From Novacetimonas pomaceti (GTDB taxonomy: Bacteria > Pseudomonadota > Alphaproteobacteria > Acetobacterales > Acetobacteraceae): a stretch of DNA of 64,000 nucleotides. This document shows positions 37,018 to 45,285 of the stretch, one piece after another. The notes beneath the pieces were generated by a model, which saw only the letters and a program-made list of their open reading frames with translations, made no database searches and was not told the origin of the DNA. The position numbers and the translations under genes are program-made. Location: contig NZ_NOXG01000001.1 of assembly GCF_003207955.1 (NCBI RefSeq), positions 186,001 through 250,000 of the forward strand. The letters are read 5' to 3'. Every line of letters begins with the position of its first letter. Position 1 is the stretch's first letter.

Positions 37018-37213
37018 GCGTGGCTTTGTTTTGTGACGAAACGTTCCAGCGCCCGGGGAAGGGGCGGATATCATGGATGGCGGGCGTCGCGCCTGACGGA
37101 ATTACTTATGAAAAACAGTATTCTGATATTTTCGTGCCTGCGTAAGCATGCGACACGGATGCCCCGCCGGCCGGTGGACAGCCGGGCCGGGTAGGGGAAT
37201 GTCCCCTGTTTTT

Positions 37214-37984
37214 CTATGATTCTGTCAGGGATTCCGCCTGCTTTCCAACAGAATTGTCCACAGGGCTGGGAGTAAGGAGGGGTAACCCGTTTTCGCGGGA
37301 CAGTTCCTCCCACGCCGTGGCGATGGCGGGCAGGATCATGGCCCGTCTGCTGGTGCAGGTCAGCGGCGGCCCCAGGACGATATGGATCGTGCCGGGACGC
37401 TTGAGGAAGGCGTTGCGTCCCCAGCGCAACCCGGAATCGGTCGCGACCGGGATGACCGGCAGGCCGGAATGGGCGGCCATGGCCGCGATGCCGGGATGCA
37501 GCCTGCCGATTTCGCCCGGGGGCATGCGCGTGCCTTCGGGAAAGATGATGATCTGCCGGCCGTCATCGCGCGCCCTGTCCGTTGCCGCCAGCAGGGCACG
37601 CAGCGCCTTTGCCCCGCCCGTGCGTTCCACCGGGATCATCCCGGTCAGCAGCAGCATCGGCCCGACCAGCGGAATGCGGGTCAGCTCGCTTTTCATGACA
37701 TAGGTGGGGCGGTCCACCAGGTTCATCCATACCAGCGTGTCAAAGGCCGACTGGTGCTGGCAGGCCAGCAGGCACGGCCCCTGCGGCAGGTGTTCGCGCC
37801 CGCTGACCACCACCCGGATTCCGCAGATGCGCGTCAGCCCCTTTATCGTCAGCCCTGTCCATGTCTGGGCATAGGCCAGGGCGCGCGATGGCATGCACAC
37901 GCGGATCGGCATCGCCAGAATGCCCATGACCAGCGTCAGCACGAAGAAATAGAGATTGAAGATGCAGGCACGCACGAACGTCAT
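37214..37984 (-). CDS. plsC: 1-acyl-sn-glycerol-3-phosphate acyltransferase
   Basis: Adds the second acyl chain to lysophosphatidic acid. It has 256 residues with an N-terminal membrane segment (FNLYFFVLTLVMGILAMPI). The acyltransferase motifs are ACQHQSAFDTLVW (an HxSxxxD variant, H-Q-S-A-F-D), VMKSELTRIPLVGPMLL, and FPEGTRMPPGE. It lies downstream of ydcF-like and ftsX on the same strand (118-base gap), a neighbourhood often seen in alphaproteobacteria. Confidence 0.93.
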   Translation of the reverse strand: MTFVRACIFNLYFFVLTLVMGILAMPIRVCMPSRALAYAQTWTGLTIKGLTRICGIRVVVSGREHLPQGPCLLACQHQSAFDTLVWMNLVDRPTYVMKSELTRIPLVGPMLLLTGMIPVERTGGAKALRALLAATDRARDDGRQIIIFPEGTRMPPGEIGRLHPGIAAMAAHSGLPVIPVATDSGLRWGRNAFLKRPGTIHIVLGPPLTCTSRRAMILPAIATAWEELSRENGLPLLTPSPVDNSVGKQAESLTES

Positions 37985-38102
37985 GTCAGGCGGAATCCAT
38001 CATGTCAGGCGGGATAGGACGGCGTGGCGAAACGCACGGCCCTGTAACACCAGAAAATCACGATGGAGACAAGCAGCCCGCCCGATCATCCGTCCCACGG
38101 GG

Positions 38103-38753
38103 TCAGGATGACGGGGATCCCGGACGGATGTCGTCATGGTGGATCAGGCCATGCACGGGCCGTGTCCAGCGTGCGGTGTCGATGCAGGCCAGCAGCCATT
38201 TGTCGTATTCCACCACCAGCAGCCGCCACGTGGCAAGGCGGTCCGTATGCAGCATGGCGGGCGGCTGCACCGGATAGGGGTAAAGCGCCACGTCCGGCAC
38301 GGCGCGCGCGATTTCCATCATGGCGCGGCGGATATGATATCCCGCCGTCACGACGATAAGGGAATGGATGTCATGCGCGCGCACCCATTGCGCCGTTTCG
38401 TCCGCGTTGCCCAGCGTGGAGGTCGCCTGCCGTCCCAGCGTGGTATGCAGCCATACCCCCAGCGGCAGCAGGTGCGGGGTGCGCATCAGGAAATCCCCCA
38501 GCACGGCATGCGGATCGACGCCGGATATCAGCAGCAGCGCGGCCCGTCGTTCCGCCATCAGCCGCAGCGATGTCTCGATCCGGCCCTGTCCGCCCGTCAG
38601 GGCGACGATGCCATCGCAGGGCGGCGGCAGGCGCGGCGCGCGGCGGGCGTCGCGGATGAACCATGCCAGTCCCGCCCCCCATGCCACGATCAGGATGGCC
38701 GCCAGCAGCAATGCGGGCTTCAGCCGGAACCATCCTGCCGGCAGCCCCCTCAT
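38103..38753 (-). CDS. YdcF/ElyC-family (DUF218) membrane-anchored protein
   Basis: 216 residues. An N-terminal membrane anchor (LKPALLLAAILIVAWGAGLAWF) is followed by a DUF218 domain: DGIVALTGGQGRIETSLRLM, LLISGVD, the NADETAQW motif, and VVTAGYHIRRAMMEI. Family members such as ElyC/SanA act in envelope integrity, by a poorly understood mechanism. ATG overlaps the ftsX stop (ATGA), so it belongs to the ftsEX operon. Confidence 0.88.
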   Translation of the reverse strand: MRGLPAGWFRLKPALLLAAILIVAWGAGLAWFIRDARRAPRLPPPCDGIVALTGGQGRIETSLRLMAERRAALLLISGVDPHAVLGDFLMRTPHLLPLGVWLHTTLGRQATSTLGNADETAQWVRAHDIHSLIVVTAGYHIRRAMMEIARAVPDVALYPYPVQPPAMLHTDRLATWRLLVVEYDKWLLACIDTARWTRPVHGLIHHDDIRPGSPSS

Positions 38754-39772
38754 GGCAGGCGCCGCAGCCAGGCCCGCACGGTCACCTGCGTCGTCAGCCA
38801 CCCCAGCATCGCCGTGGCGACGGGCAGCACGACCAGCATCGCCAGCAGGGAGGATGGCAGGGTATTCAGGATTTGCGACGGGGGCATGCCACTCCATGCG
38901 GAGGGCGAGAGCAGCGCATGCATGTCGGGCATGTCCGCCCCGCTGAACGGCGCGGCCAGCAGCGACAGCATGACCAGCACCGGCATGGCCAGCACGCTGC
39001 CGCATGCCCCGCCCGCCAGCGCCAGCGCGGCGACGCGCCATGCAAAGCGGCCGGCGATATATCCGTCCGTCGCCCCCAGCGAGTGGATCAGTTCGATGGC
39101 CCGCCTGCGGGCCTGCACGCCCGCGCGGGTGGCGGCCATGATGACGATGGCGGACACCGCGACGACGATGCAGATCGCCAGCAGCGCGCAGGTCTGCAGG
39201 CTGTTGGCCAGCGCGGCGAGGCGGTCGCTCCAGATGCTGTCATGCTCCATCACGATCCCCGGCACCTGCGTCTCCAGCGCCTTTGTCACGTCATCGGGCA
39301 GGGGGCGGGCGTTACGGGCATGGACCTCGATCACCGCGGGCATGGGCAGGACAAGGTCGCTGCCCTGTTCGATCCACGGGGCAAGCAGCGCGCGCAGTTC
39401 CCCGTCGCTCAGCCGGTGCACGGCGGCGGGGCCGGCCATGGCCGACAGGATGGACATCGCCTGCTGTATGCGCGTGGCGGTCGCGGGGGACGTGCCGGAA
39501 GGTGAGCCGGGAATGGCACTGGCGGGCGGCGTGCCCATGGGGGTGGCGCCGGCGGGGGCGGCAGGATCATCCGGCTGCGGCACCTGCACGGTAATCACCG
39601 CGCCCGCCCCACGGGTCCAGCGGATGGACAGCGCATGCGCCCCGATCCCCCCCGCCAGCGCAAGTGCGGCAAGGAAGGCCATGGCCCCCACGAGGAATGG
39701 CAGAAGCCGGTCGGGAATGGCCTGTCGCAGGGCCAGTCCGTCGCGGCGGCGGGTCCCGGACCACAGGGCCAT
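38750..39772 (-). CDS. ftsX: Cell-division ABC transporter permease FtsX
   Basis: 340 residues, four predicted membrane helices. First helix at about 25-45, then a large periplasmic loop. C-terminal FtsX/MacB-like helices include MAATRAGVQARRRAIELIHSLGATDGYIAGRF. FtsEX links cytoplasmic ATP hydrolysis to periplasmic murein hydrolases at the septum. The periplasmic loop begins with an unusual Pro/Ala/Gly/Thr-rich insert of roughly 35 residues just after the first helix. The gene starts four bases after ftsE. Confidence 0.93.
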   Translation of the reverse strand: MALWSGTRRRDGLALRQAIPDRLLPFLVGAMAFLAALALAGGIGAHALSIRWTRGAGAVITVQVPQPDDPAAPAGATPMGTPPASAIPGSPSGTSPATATRIQQAMSILSAMAGPAAVHRLSDGELRALLAPWIEQGSDLVLPMPAVIEVHARNARPLPDDVTKALETQVPGIVMEHDSIWSDRLAALANSLQTCALLAICIVVAVSAIVIMAATRAGVQARRRAIELIHSLGATDGYIAGRFAWRVAALALAGGACGSVLAMPVLVMLSLLAAPFSGADMPDMHALLSPSAWSGMPPSQILNTLPSSLLAMLVVLPVATAMLGWLTTQVTVRAWLRRLP

Positions 39773-39776
39773 GGGC

Positions 39777-40448
39777 CTAGCCCTCCTGCACGAGATGGCC
39801 CTGCATCAGATCGATCGCATGGGCGGGATACTTGCGGACAAGCGCGTCATTATGGGTCGCGACGATGATGGTCGTGCCCAGTTCGGCAAGCCGGTGGAAC
39901 ATGTTCATCAGCCGCGTTGCCTGCCGGTCGTCAAGGGCATTGGTCGGCTCGTCCGCCAGCAGCAGGGCCGGGCGGTGGATGACCGCGCGCGCGATCGCCA
40001 CGCGCTGCTGTTCCCCACCCGAAAGCTGCGGCGGAAGGGCGTCGATGCGCGACCCCAGCCCCACCCATTTCATGATGGCGTTGACCTCGTGGCGGATTTC
40101 GCTTTCGGGACGCATCTGCAGGCGCAGCGGCAGGGCGACATTGTCGAACACCGACAGGTCATCCAGCAGCCGGAAATCCTGGTACACCACGCCGATCCGC
40201 TGGCGCAGCCGCGCGATCACCCCGCGCCGCGCCTGCATGACCGGCACGCCAAGGACCTCCACCATTCCCGATGATGCCTGCGCATCCAGCGCGAGGATCC
40301 GCAGCAGGCTGGACTTGCCCGCGCCCGACGGGCCAAGCAGCCAGCGGAATTCACCCTGTGCGACGGCCACGCTGACATGACTCAGCGCCGCCCCCTTGTG
40401 CGCGTCCCTGCCGGGATAGAGATAGCTGACATCGTGAAGCCGGAACAT
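39777..40448 (-). CDS. ftsE: Cell-division ABC transporter ATPase FtsE
   Basis: 223-residue ATPase partner of FtsX. Walker A GPSGAGKS is at residues 39-46, the Q-loop is VVYQDFRLL, the signature LSGGEQQRVAIARA, Walker B LLLADEPTNALD, and the H-loop ATHND. It follows a small membrane-protein gene by 13 bases and precedes ftsX. Confidence 0.96.
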   Translation of the reverse strand: MFRLHDVSYLYPGRDAHKGAALSHVSVAVAQGEFRWLLGPSGAGKSSLLRILALDAQASSGMVEVLGVPVMQARRGVIARLRQRIGVVYQDFRLLDDLSVFDNVALPLRLQMRPESEIRHEVNAIMKWVGLGSRIDALPPQLSGGEQQRVAIARAVIHRPALLLADEPTNALDDRQATRLMNMFHRLAELGTTIIVATHNDALVRKYPAHAIDLMQGHLVQEG

Positions 40449-40461
40449 CGGCGGGGTCGGT

Positions 40462-40860
40462 TTACATGCTGCGCGCCGCGACCGCCGACAGCGTCGCGCA
40501 CAGGGCGGCGGCGGCCATCAGCGCCAGCCCGTCAAAGATCAGGGACGAGGGCGTCAGCAGGTGGCTGCCGACATTGAGGTGATCGGGAATGGCGTGGGAG
40601 ACGCGCACGATGACGTCATGCGCCTGCGGGTCGCTGCCTTCGGACGAGGAACTGACCACCCCCATGAGGCGGGGCAGCGCGCTCCACCCGATTCCCAGGA
40701 TCAGCACCAGCGGCGCGAGCAGCTCGGAAACCTGCTGGACGAAATAAAACGCGAAGTAACAGACCGACCAGACCGCGATGCGCACGGTATTCATCCAGAC
40801 GGGACGATGGGCCGTGGCGCTCGCGCCGTCGCGGGGGGTGTTGGAAAAGGGGGTGTCCAT
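40462..40860 (-). CDS. Small membrane protein of unknown function upstream of ftsE
   Basis: 132 residues that I cannot assign. Two or three hydrophobic segments: RIAVWSVCYFAFYFVQQVSE and LLAPLVLILGIGWSALPRLM, which may be one hairpin, and a C-terminal LIFDGLALMAAAALCATL. A polar Ser/Glu/Asp loop lies between them. The ATG at 40860 has GGAG ten bases upstream; the longer frame from 41109 runs antisense to cheW. Placement directly before ftsEX suggests an envelope role, by inference only. Confidence 0.75.
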   Translation of the reverse strand: MDTPFSNTPRDGASATAHRPVWMNTVRIAVWSVCYFAFYFVQQVSELLAPLVLILGIGWSALPRLMGVVSSSSEGSDPQAHDVIVRVSHAIPDHLNVGSHLLTPSSLIFDGLALMAAAALCATLSAVAARSM

Positions 40861-41032
40861 TATCAAATATCTCCGGCATGCAGGTGCGATGCGCCGCCGG
40901 CCTGTCGGAAACGCATTCCTGCCCGAGGTAGCGACGGCTTGTGCTAAATGCAAACTTCTGCCTTGTACACATACATCGGGAAGCATGAAAACGGATAGCA
41001 GCCTGCCTGAAAACCGGAACGAAGGATACGGC

Positions 41033-41599
41033 ATGTTGTCGGGACCTGATGGACCGGCGCGGCGACCGCCCAACCCGCCCGGCCCGCGCGTCATGATCGT
41101 CTTTGGCATCGGGACGCGGCTTTACGCGTTGCCGGTGGGCGACGTGCAGGAATGCGTGCCCGCGCCGGCGCTGTCGCCCCTGCCGGTGGAACTGCCGCAC
41201 CTGCCGGGCTGGTTCTGGCTGGGGGACGTGCGCGTGCCGGTCATCGACCTTGCCGTCCTGATGGGCGTGCGTCCCGCCGTGCCCCTGCGCGCGTCGGACC
41301 TGCTGTACCGTCCGCTGCTGCTGTGCCGCGACCCCGCGCTGCGCTGGGTCGCGCTGCTGGTGGATCGGGTGGTGGACGTGATGGAGGTGGGATGCGATAC
41401 GATCATGCCCATCGATATTGATCGCGGGGCGGGGGACTGTATTGTCGGCGAAATCAGGCGCGGACATGAACCGCCCGCTTTCGTGATGGAAATGGTGGGC
41501 GTGCTGCGGCAGGGTGAGCGCCTGAGGTTGGCGGCACTGATGTCGCAGGAGGAACGGCGCGCCGCGCTGTGGACGGTGGATGGGGCTGGCGATGTCTGA
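41033..41599 (+). CDS. cheW: CheW-like adaptor (first of two)
   Basis: 188 residues. The CheW fold is visible: MIVFGIGTRLYALPVGDVQECV, LPGWFWLGDVRVPVIDLAVLMG, VALLVDRVVDVMEVG and GEIRRG. It couples receptors to CheA-type kinases. I chose the ATG at 41033, six bases after AAGGA; an in-frame ATG at 40985 is possible. It is the first gene of a nine-kb chemosensory operon and corresponds in position to WspB. Its end overlaps cheR by eight bases. Confidence 0.88.
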   Translation: MLSGPDGPARRPPNPPGPRVMIVFGIGTRLYALPVGDVQECVPAPALSPLPVELPHLPGWFWLGDVRVPVIDLAVLMGVRPAVPLRASDLLYRPLLLCRDPALRWVALLVDRVVDVMEVGCDTIMPIDIDRGAGDCIVGEIRRGHEPPAFVMEMVGVLRQGERLRLAALMSQEERRAALWTVDGAGDV

Positions 41600-43007
41600 A
41601 ATCAGCGCCGGATTGCGACGGGTCATTTCCGTGATTACCGCGCGGACCGGCCTGCATTATTACACGGACAAGCCGGCACTGCTGGAAAAGATCATCGACG
41701 CGCGGATGAAGGCGCTGGGATGTCGCGGGTATGTCGATTACCTTGCGCGGCTGGATGACGCGACGCTGGGGGAGGCGGAATGGCGGGAGCTGGAATCCGC
41801 CGTCACCATCGGCGAGACGTTCTTCTTCCGCTATGCCGAGCAGTTCCGCGCGCTGGAAACCACGATACTGCCCGAACTGCTGACCCGCCTGCGCGGCGTG
41901 CGGGTCCTGCGGATCTGGAGCGTCGGCTGCTCCAACGGGGCGGAGCCGTATTCGGTCGCGATCGTGCTGCGCCAGCTGCTCAAACAGCGGGGCGAGCTTG
42001 GATGGACCATCGAAATCCTGGGCACCGACATCAGCACCCGCGCCCTTGAACAGGCGCGCGGCGGGGAGTTCGGCTGGTGGGCGCTGCGTGACCTGACGGA
42101 GCGGCAGCGCGCGGAATGGTTCGTGCCGGTCGTCGAAGGGCGCACATGGCGGCTGAAGGACTGTTATCGCCAGATGGTGCGCTTCCGCCACGCCAACATC
42201 ATGGACCTGCCGCGCGGGCGCGGGCCTGCGGGACCGTTCGACCTGATCCTGTGCCGCAACGTCCTGATCTATTTCGACCCGCTGCAGGTGACGCGCCTGG
42301 TGCAGGCCATGGCGGAACGCATCGCCGGCGATGGCTGGATGCTGGTGGGACATTCCGAACCGATAGGCCCGTTCGAAAGCGTCATGCAGCCCGTGCGCCT
42401 GCCGGGCACCATGGCGTTTCGCGCGAAGGGAAGCACCGCAGTCGCGCCCGTCGCGCTGCCGGCGCGGCAAAAGGCGGAGTCCTTTCGCTATGGCGCGCCA
42501 CGGCTGCCGTCGCGCCGTCCCGTGGCCCTTCCCGCGCTGCCGGAGGCCGCCACGGCCGATCCGGGCCGGGAGGCGGGGATCCTGCGCACGATACGCCAGC
42601 TTGCCGATGGCGGGGCGACGCGCCGGGCGGTGACGGTCTGTCACGAATACCTGCGCCGCTCGCCCATGGCGGTGGGGGTGTATTTCATGCTCGGGGTCCT
42701 TCTTCTGGCGCTGGGGGAGCATGAGGGCGCGGTTGAGGGTTTCCGCCGCGTGATCTACCTGCGTCGCGGCCATGTCATGGCGCGATGCTACCTTGCCCAC
42801 CTGCTGGAAAGGACGGGGGCCGCCGACGATGCGCGGCGCCTGCGCGCGCAGGCGCGCGAACTGGCCCGCAGCCTTGCCGCGGGCCACGTGCTCGAAGGGG
42901 GGGGCGGCCTGACGGCGGGGGGGCTTTTACGCCTGCTGCAGGACAAGGAAAATCACGACGCCAGCCTGCTGTCCACGCTGTCTGACATTGCGTCGGGGAT
43001 GTCATGA
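41592..43007 (+). CDS. cheR: CheR methyltransferase with C-terminal TPR region (WspC-like)
   Basis: Methylates receptor glutamates using SAM. Of 471 residues, 1-270 are CheR: TIGETFFFRYAEQF, RIWSVGCSNGAEPYSVAI (SAM loop), ILGTDISTRALEQARGGEF, and DLILCRNVLIYFD. Residues about 320-430 form TPR-like helices (MLGVLLLALGEHEGAVEGFRRVIYLRRGHVMA). CheR-TPR fusions are typical of WspC and of other alternative chemosensory systems rather than classic motility CheR. Overlaps cheW before and a second cheW after. Confidence 0.92.
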   Translation: MSEISAGLRRVISVITARTGLHYYTDKPALLEKIIDARMKALGCRGYVDYLARLDDATLGEAEWRELESAVTIGETFFFRYAEQFRALETTILPELLTRLRGVRVLRIWSVGCSNGAEPYSVAIVLRQLLKQRGELGWTIEILGTDISTRALEQARGGEFGWWALRDLTERQRAEWFVPVVEGRTWRLKDCYRQMVRFRHANIMDLPRGRGPAGPFDLILCRNVLIYFDPLQVTRLVQAMAERIAGDGWMLVGHSEPIGPFESVMQPVRLPGTMAFRAKGSTAVAPVALPARQKAESFRYGAPRLPSRRPVALPALPEAATADPGREAGILRTIRQLADGGATRRAVTVCHEYLRRSPMAVGVYFMLGVLLLALGEHEGAVEGFRRVIYLRRGHVMARCYLAHLLERTGAADDARRLRAQARELARSLAAGHVLEGGGGLTAGGLLRLLQDKENHDASLLSTLSDIASGMS

Positions 43008-43588
43008 CGCAGCCTTCGGACCGGGGCGATGGCCGCGACGGCGCGCCATCCGTCCCCCCGGAACAGGAACGTTTCGAACAGGAACGTTTCGCGCGGCATA
43101 TCCTTGCCGAACGCGCGGCGACGCTGGCGGCGCGGCATGACGCGGGCATGGCGGACGCCACGCCCGGCCGCAGCATGCTGGTGCTGGACGTGGGGGGGCG
43201 CGAATGCTGCCTCGACCTTGACGCGGTGCTGCGCGTGACCGACCCGATGTGGAGCGACATGCCACGCCGCGCCGACTGTCCCGCCAGCGTGCGCGGGGTG
43301 TATGGATACCAGGGCGACCTCTATACCGTGTTCGACCTCGCCATGCTGATGGAGGAGGGGGAGCAGGACGCGCCGGGTGCGATGATCCTGCTGCGCTCGG
43401 TCTCCAGCGTGCCGCTTGCGCGTATCGCCCTGCTTGCGGGCGCGGCCAGAGGCGTTATGGATATTCCCGCCACCGCACCATCCGTGCTGCCGTCGGGGTT
43501 TCCCACCGCCCTGCTGCCCGACGGGCGGCATGTCGTGGTGCTTGATCCCGTGCGCCTTTTTTCTTCCGTCCGTTATTCCGGAGAGTAG
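43004..43588 (+). CDS. cheW: CheW-like adaptor (second, WspD-like)
   Basis: 194 residues with a charged N-terminal extension, then CheW (RSMLVLDVGGRECCLDLDAVLRV, SVRGVYGYQGDLYTVFDLAML, HVVVLDPVRLF). The extension contains a perfect 15-base tandem duplication (43061-43075 and 43076-43090), producing FEQER-type repeats. ATGA overlap with cheR. Two CheW proteins around CheR match the Wsp layout. Confidence 0.88.
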   Translation: MTQPSDRGDGRDGAPSVPPEQERFEQERFARHILAERAATLAARHDAGMADATPGRSMLVLDVGGRECCLDLDAVLRVTDPMWSDMPRRADCPASVRGVYGYQGDLYTVFDLAMLMEEGEQDAPGAMILLRSVSSVPLARIALLAGAARGVMDIPATAPSVLPSGFPTALLPDGRHVVVLDPVRLFSSVRYSGE

Positions 43589-43594
43589 CCTGTC

Positions 43595-45277
43595 GTGACG
43601 ATTGCAAACCGTCTGTTGTTCGGCTTCATGGTTGGCGTCCTGCTCATGGTCTCGCTTGGCGTTTACGCGCTGGGGCAGATACGTGACGTCCGCGATGAAA
43701 TGACCATCATCGTCACCCGCGACCTTACGGTCTACCGGCAGCTGACGCTGATCCGCGTGGATGAAACCGACCTTGCGGCGCGCAGGCTGGCGATTGTCGC
43801 GCATTATTACGCCCATGATTACGAAAACGCGCCTTCCGCGCTGGATGACGCGATTTCCGACTGGGACGAACGCGCCCACCAGGCCGACGAACTGCTCAGC
43901 AACGTGACCGCCGGCGCGGACGAGGCGGGACGGCTGGCGCGGTCCACCGACCAGCGCGACATGTTCTCCACCGTGTCGGGACAGCTGCGTGAAATCGCGG
44001 AGCAGGTGCTGTTCGACGAACGCGCGGTCGGCACCCTGTTCAAGGCCATGCGCGCGGACAACCAGCAGGTCGTGCGCGAACAGGTCGGGCGGATCGAAAG
44101 CCGCGAGAAGGACATCGACCAGCTTGTCAGCCAGGCGGCCTCCCTGCTTGACCGTGGGGTCAGGGTGGCAGAAACGCAGGGCAGCGCCTCCTACGACTAC
44201 AGCCGCCGCTCGCTTGCCATCGGGCTGGGGGTCGCGGTGATCGTTGCCCTGATCGTGACGTTCTGGACGCGGCGTTCGATCATGGAACCGCTGGCCTCCA
44301 TCATGCATGTGATGGAACGCGTGGGGCAGGGCGACCTTGCCACCCGCGCCAAGGTGGGGGACATGGGCGAAAACCGTGACGAGGTCGCGCGCCTTGCCGC
44401 GGGGCTGAACCGGATGATCGACGGCCTGCGTGAAATCGCGCGCCAGAGCGGGGAGGTCACGCGTGACCTTGATGTCGCCGTGGCGGACATCCGCGCCTCC
44501 ACCCAGCAGCAGGCCGCAAGCGTGGAGGAGCAGTTCGCCGCCATTCAGGAAACCGCCGCGACGGTGGACCAGATCACCCATTCCGGCGCGCAGATCAGCA
44601 AGCGCGCGCGGGAGGTGATTTCGTCGGCCGAGGTGATCGTCCACAGTTCCGCAAGCGGCCTTGAGGCGGTGGAGGAGACGGCCCGCGCCATGGCGCGCAC
44701 CCATGACGGGGCCGAGGCGGTGGCGTCGAACATCGTCGCCCTGTCCGAACGGACCGAGGCGATCAGCGAGATCATCACGACCGTCAACGACCTGTCGGAA
44801 CGTTCCCACCTGCTTGCGCTCAACGCCGCGATCGAGGCGGCGGCGGCGGGCGAGCACGGGCGTTCCTTTGCCGTGGTCGCGGCGGAAATGAAGATCCTTG
44901 CCGATCAGTCGCGCGACGCGACGCAGAATGTCCGCTCCATCCTTGGCGACATCCAGCGTGGCATCAACACGTCGGTGATGCTGACCGAAGAGGCGGTCAA
45001 GCGCGTTTCCGCCGGGCGGGAGCGGACCGACATCGCCTACAAGACCATCGAGCGGATGACCGGCGGGATCGAGGAAGGGGTGCATGCGTTCCAGCAGATC
45101 GTGGCGTCCACCAACCAGCAGCAGCTGGGGATCGAGCAGGTCATGACCGCGCTGCAGAGCATCCGGCAGGCCAGCCAGCAGACATCCGGCGGGACACGCA
45201 ACCTTGAGGCCTCGGCCAGCAATCTGGGCAAGCTGTCGAAGCAGCTTCTGGCGATTTCCGCCCGGTACCGGACCTGA
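43595..45277 (+). CDS. Methyl-accepting chemotaxis protein (WspA-like receptor)
   Basis: 560 residues. Membrane helices at about 8-28 and 206-224 bracket a four-helix-bundle periplasmic domain of about 175 residues. HAMP follows (RRSIMEPLASIMHVMERVGQGDL), then a long coiled-coil signalling domain with the receptor hairpin tip (LSERSHLLALNAAIEAAAAG, then HGRSFAVVAAEM). There is no C-terminal CheR/CheB-binding pentapeptide; the protein ends LLAISARYRT. GTG start. It is the only receptor in the cluster, as in Wsp. Confidence 0.93.
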   Translation: MTIANRLLFGFMVGVLLMVSLGVYALGQIRDVRDEMTIIVTRDLTVYRQLTLIRVDETDLAARRLAIVAHYYAHDYENAPSALDDAISDWDERAHQADELLSNVTAGADEAGRLARSTDQRDMFSTVSGQLREIAEQVLFDERAVGTLFKAMRADNQQVVREQVGRIESREKDIDQLVSQAASLLDRGVRVAETQGSASYDYSRRSLAIGLGVAVIVALIVTFWTRRSIMEPLASIMHVMERVGQGDLATRAKVGDMGENRDEVARLAAGLNRMIDGLREIARQSGEVTRDLDVAVADIRASTQQQAASVEEQFAAIQETAATVDQITHSGAQISKRAREVISSAEVIVHSSASGLEAVEETARAMARTHDGAEAVASNIVALSERTEAISEIITTVNDLSERSHLLALNAAIEAAAAGEHGRSFAVVAAEMKILADQSRDATQNVRSILGDIQRGINTSVMLTEEAVKRVSAGRERTDIAYKTIERMTGGIEEGVHAFQQIVASTNQQQLGIEQVMTALQSIRQASQQTSGGTRNLEASASNLGKLSKQLLAISARYRT

Positions 45278-45285
45278 CGCCGGTT

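Larger units (their letters stand above)
36750..37213. other. 464-base convergent intergenic region without a clear gene
   Basis: Lies between the 3' ends of phaR and plsC, where no promoter is needed. It contains a 9-bp-stem hairpin (36824-36850), a perfect DnaA box TTATCCACA (37009-37017) and a ribosome-site-like AGGGAGG at 36933. The last precedes a 30-codon ORF (36944-37036), and a 28-codon ORF lies at 37108-37194. None is convincing alone. It could hold a small RNA or a small protein. Confidence 0.4.

Noticed and set aside
37108..37194. A 28-codon ORF after phaR (MKNSILIFSCLRK start)
   Set aside because: No ribosome site and no second line of evidence; mentioned only as part of the unexplained gap.
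37009..37262. A replication origin suggested by two DnaA-box-like sites
   Set aside because: Only one strict box, no AT-rich unwinding element and no origin-linked genes (dnaA, hemE, gidA, parAB) nearby.
38136..40274. A 712-codon open frame antisense to ftsE, ftsX and the YdcF-like gene
   Set aside because: It spans three well-supported genes on the other strand and matches nothing.
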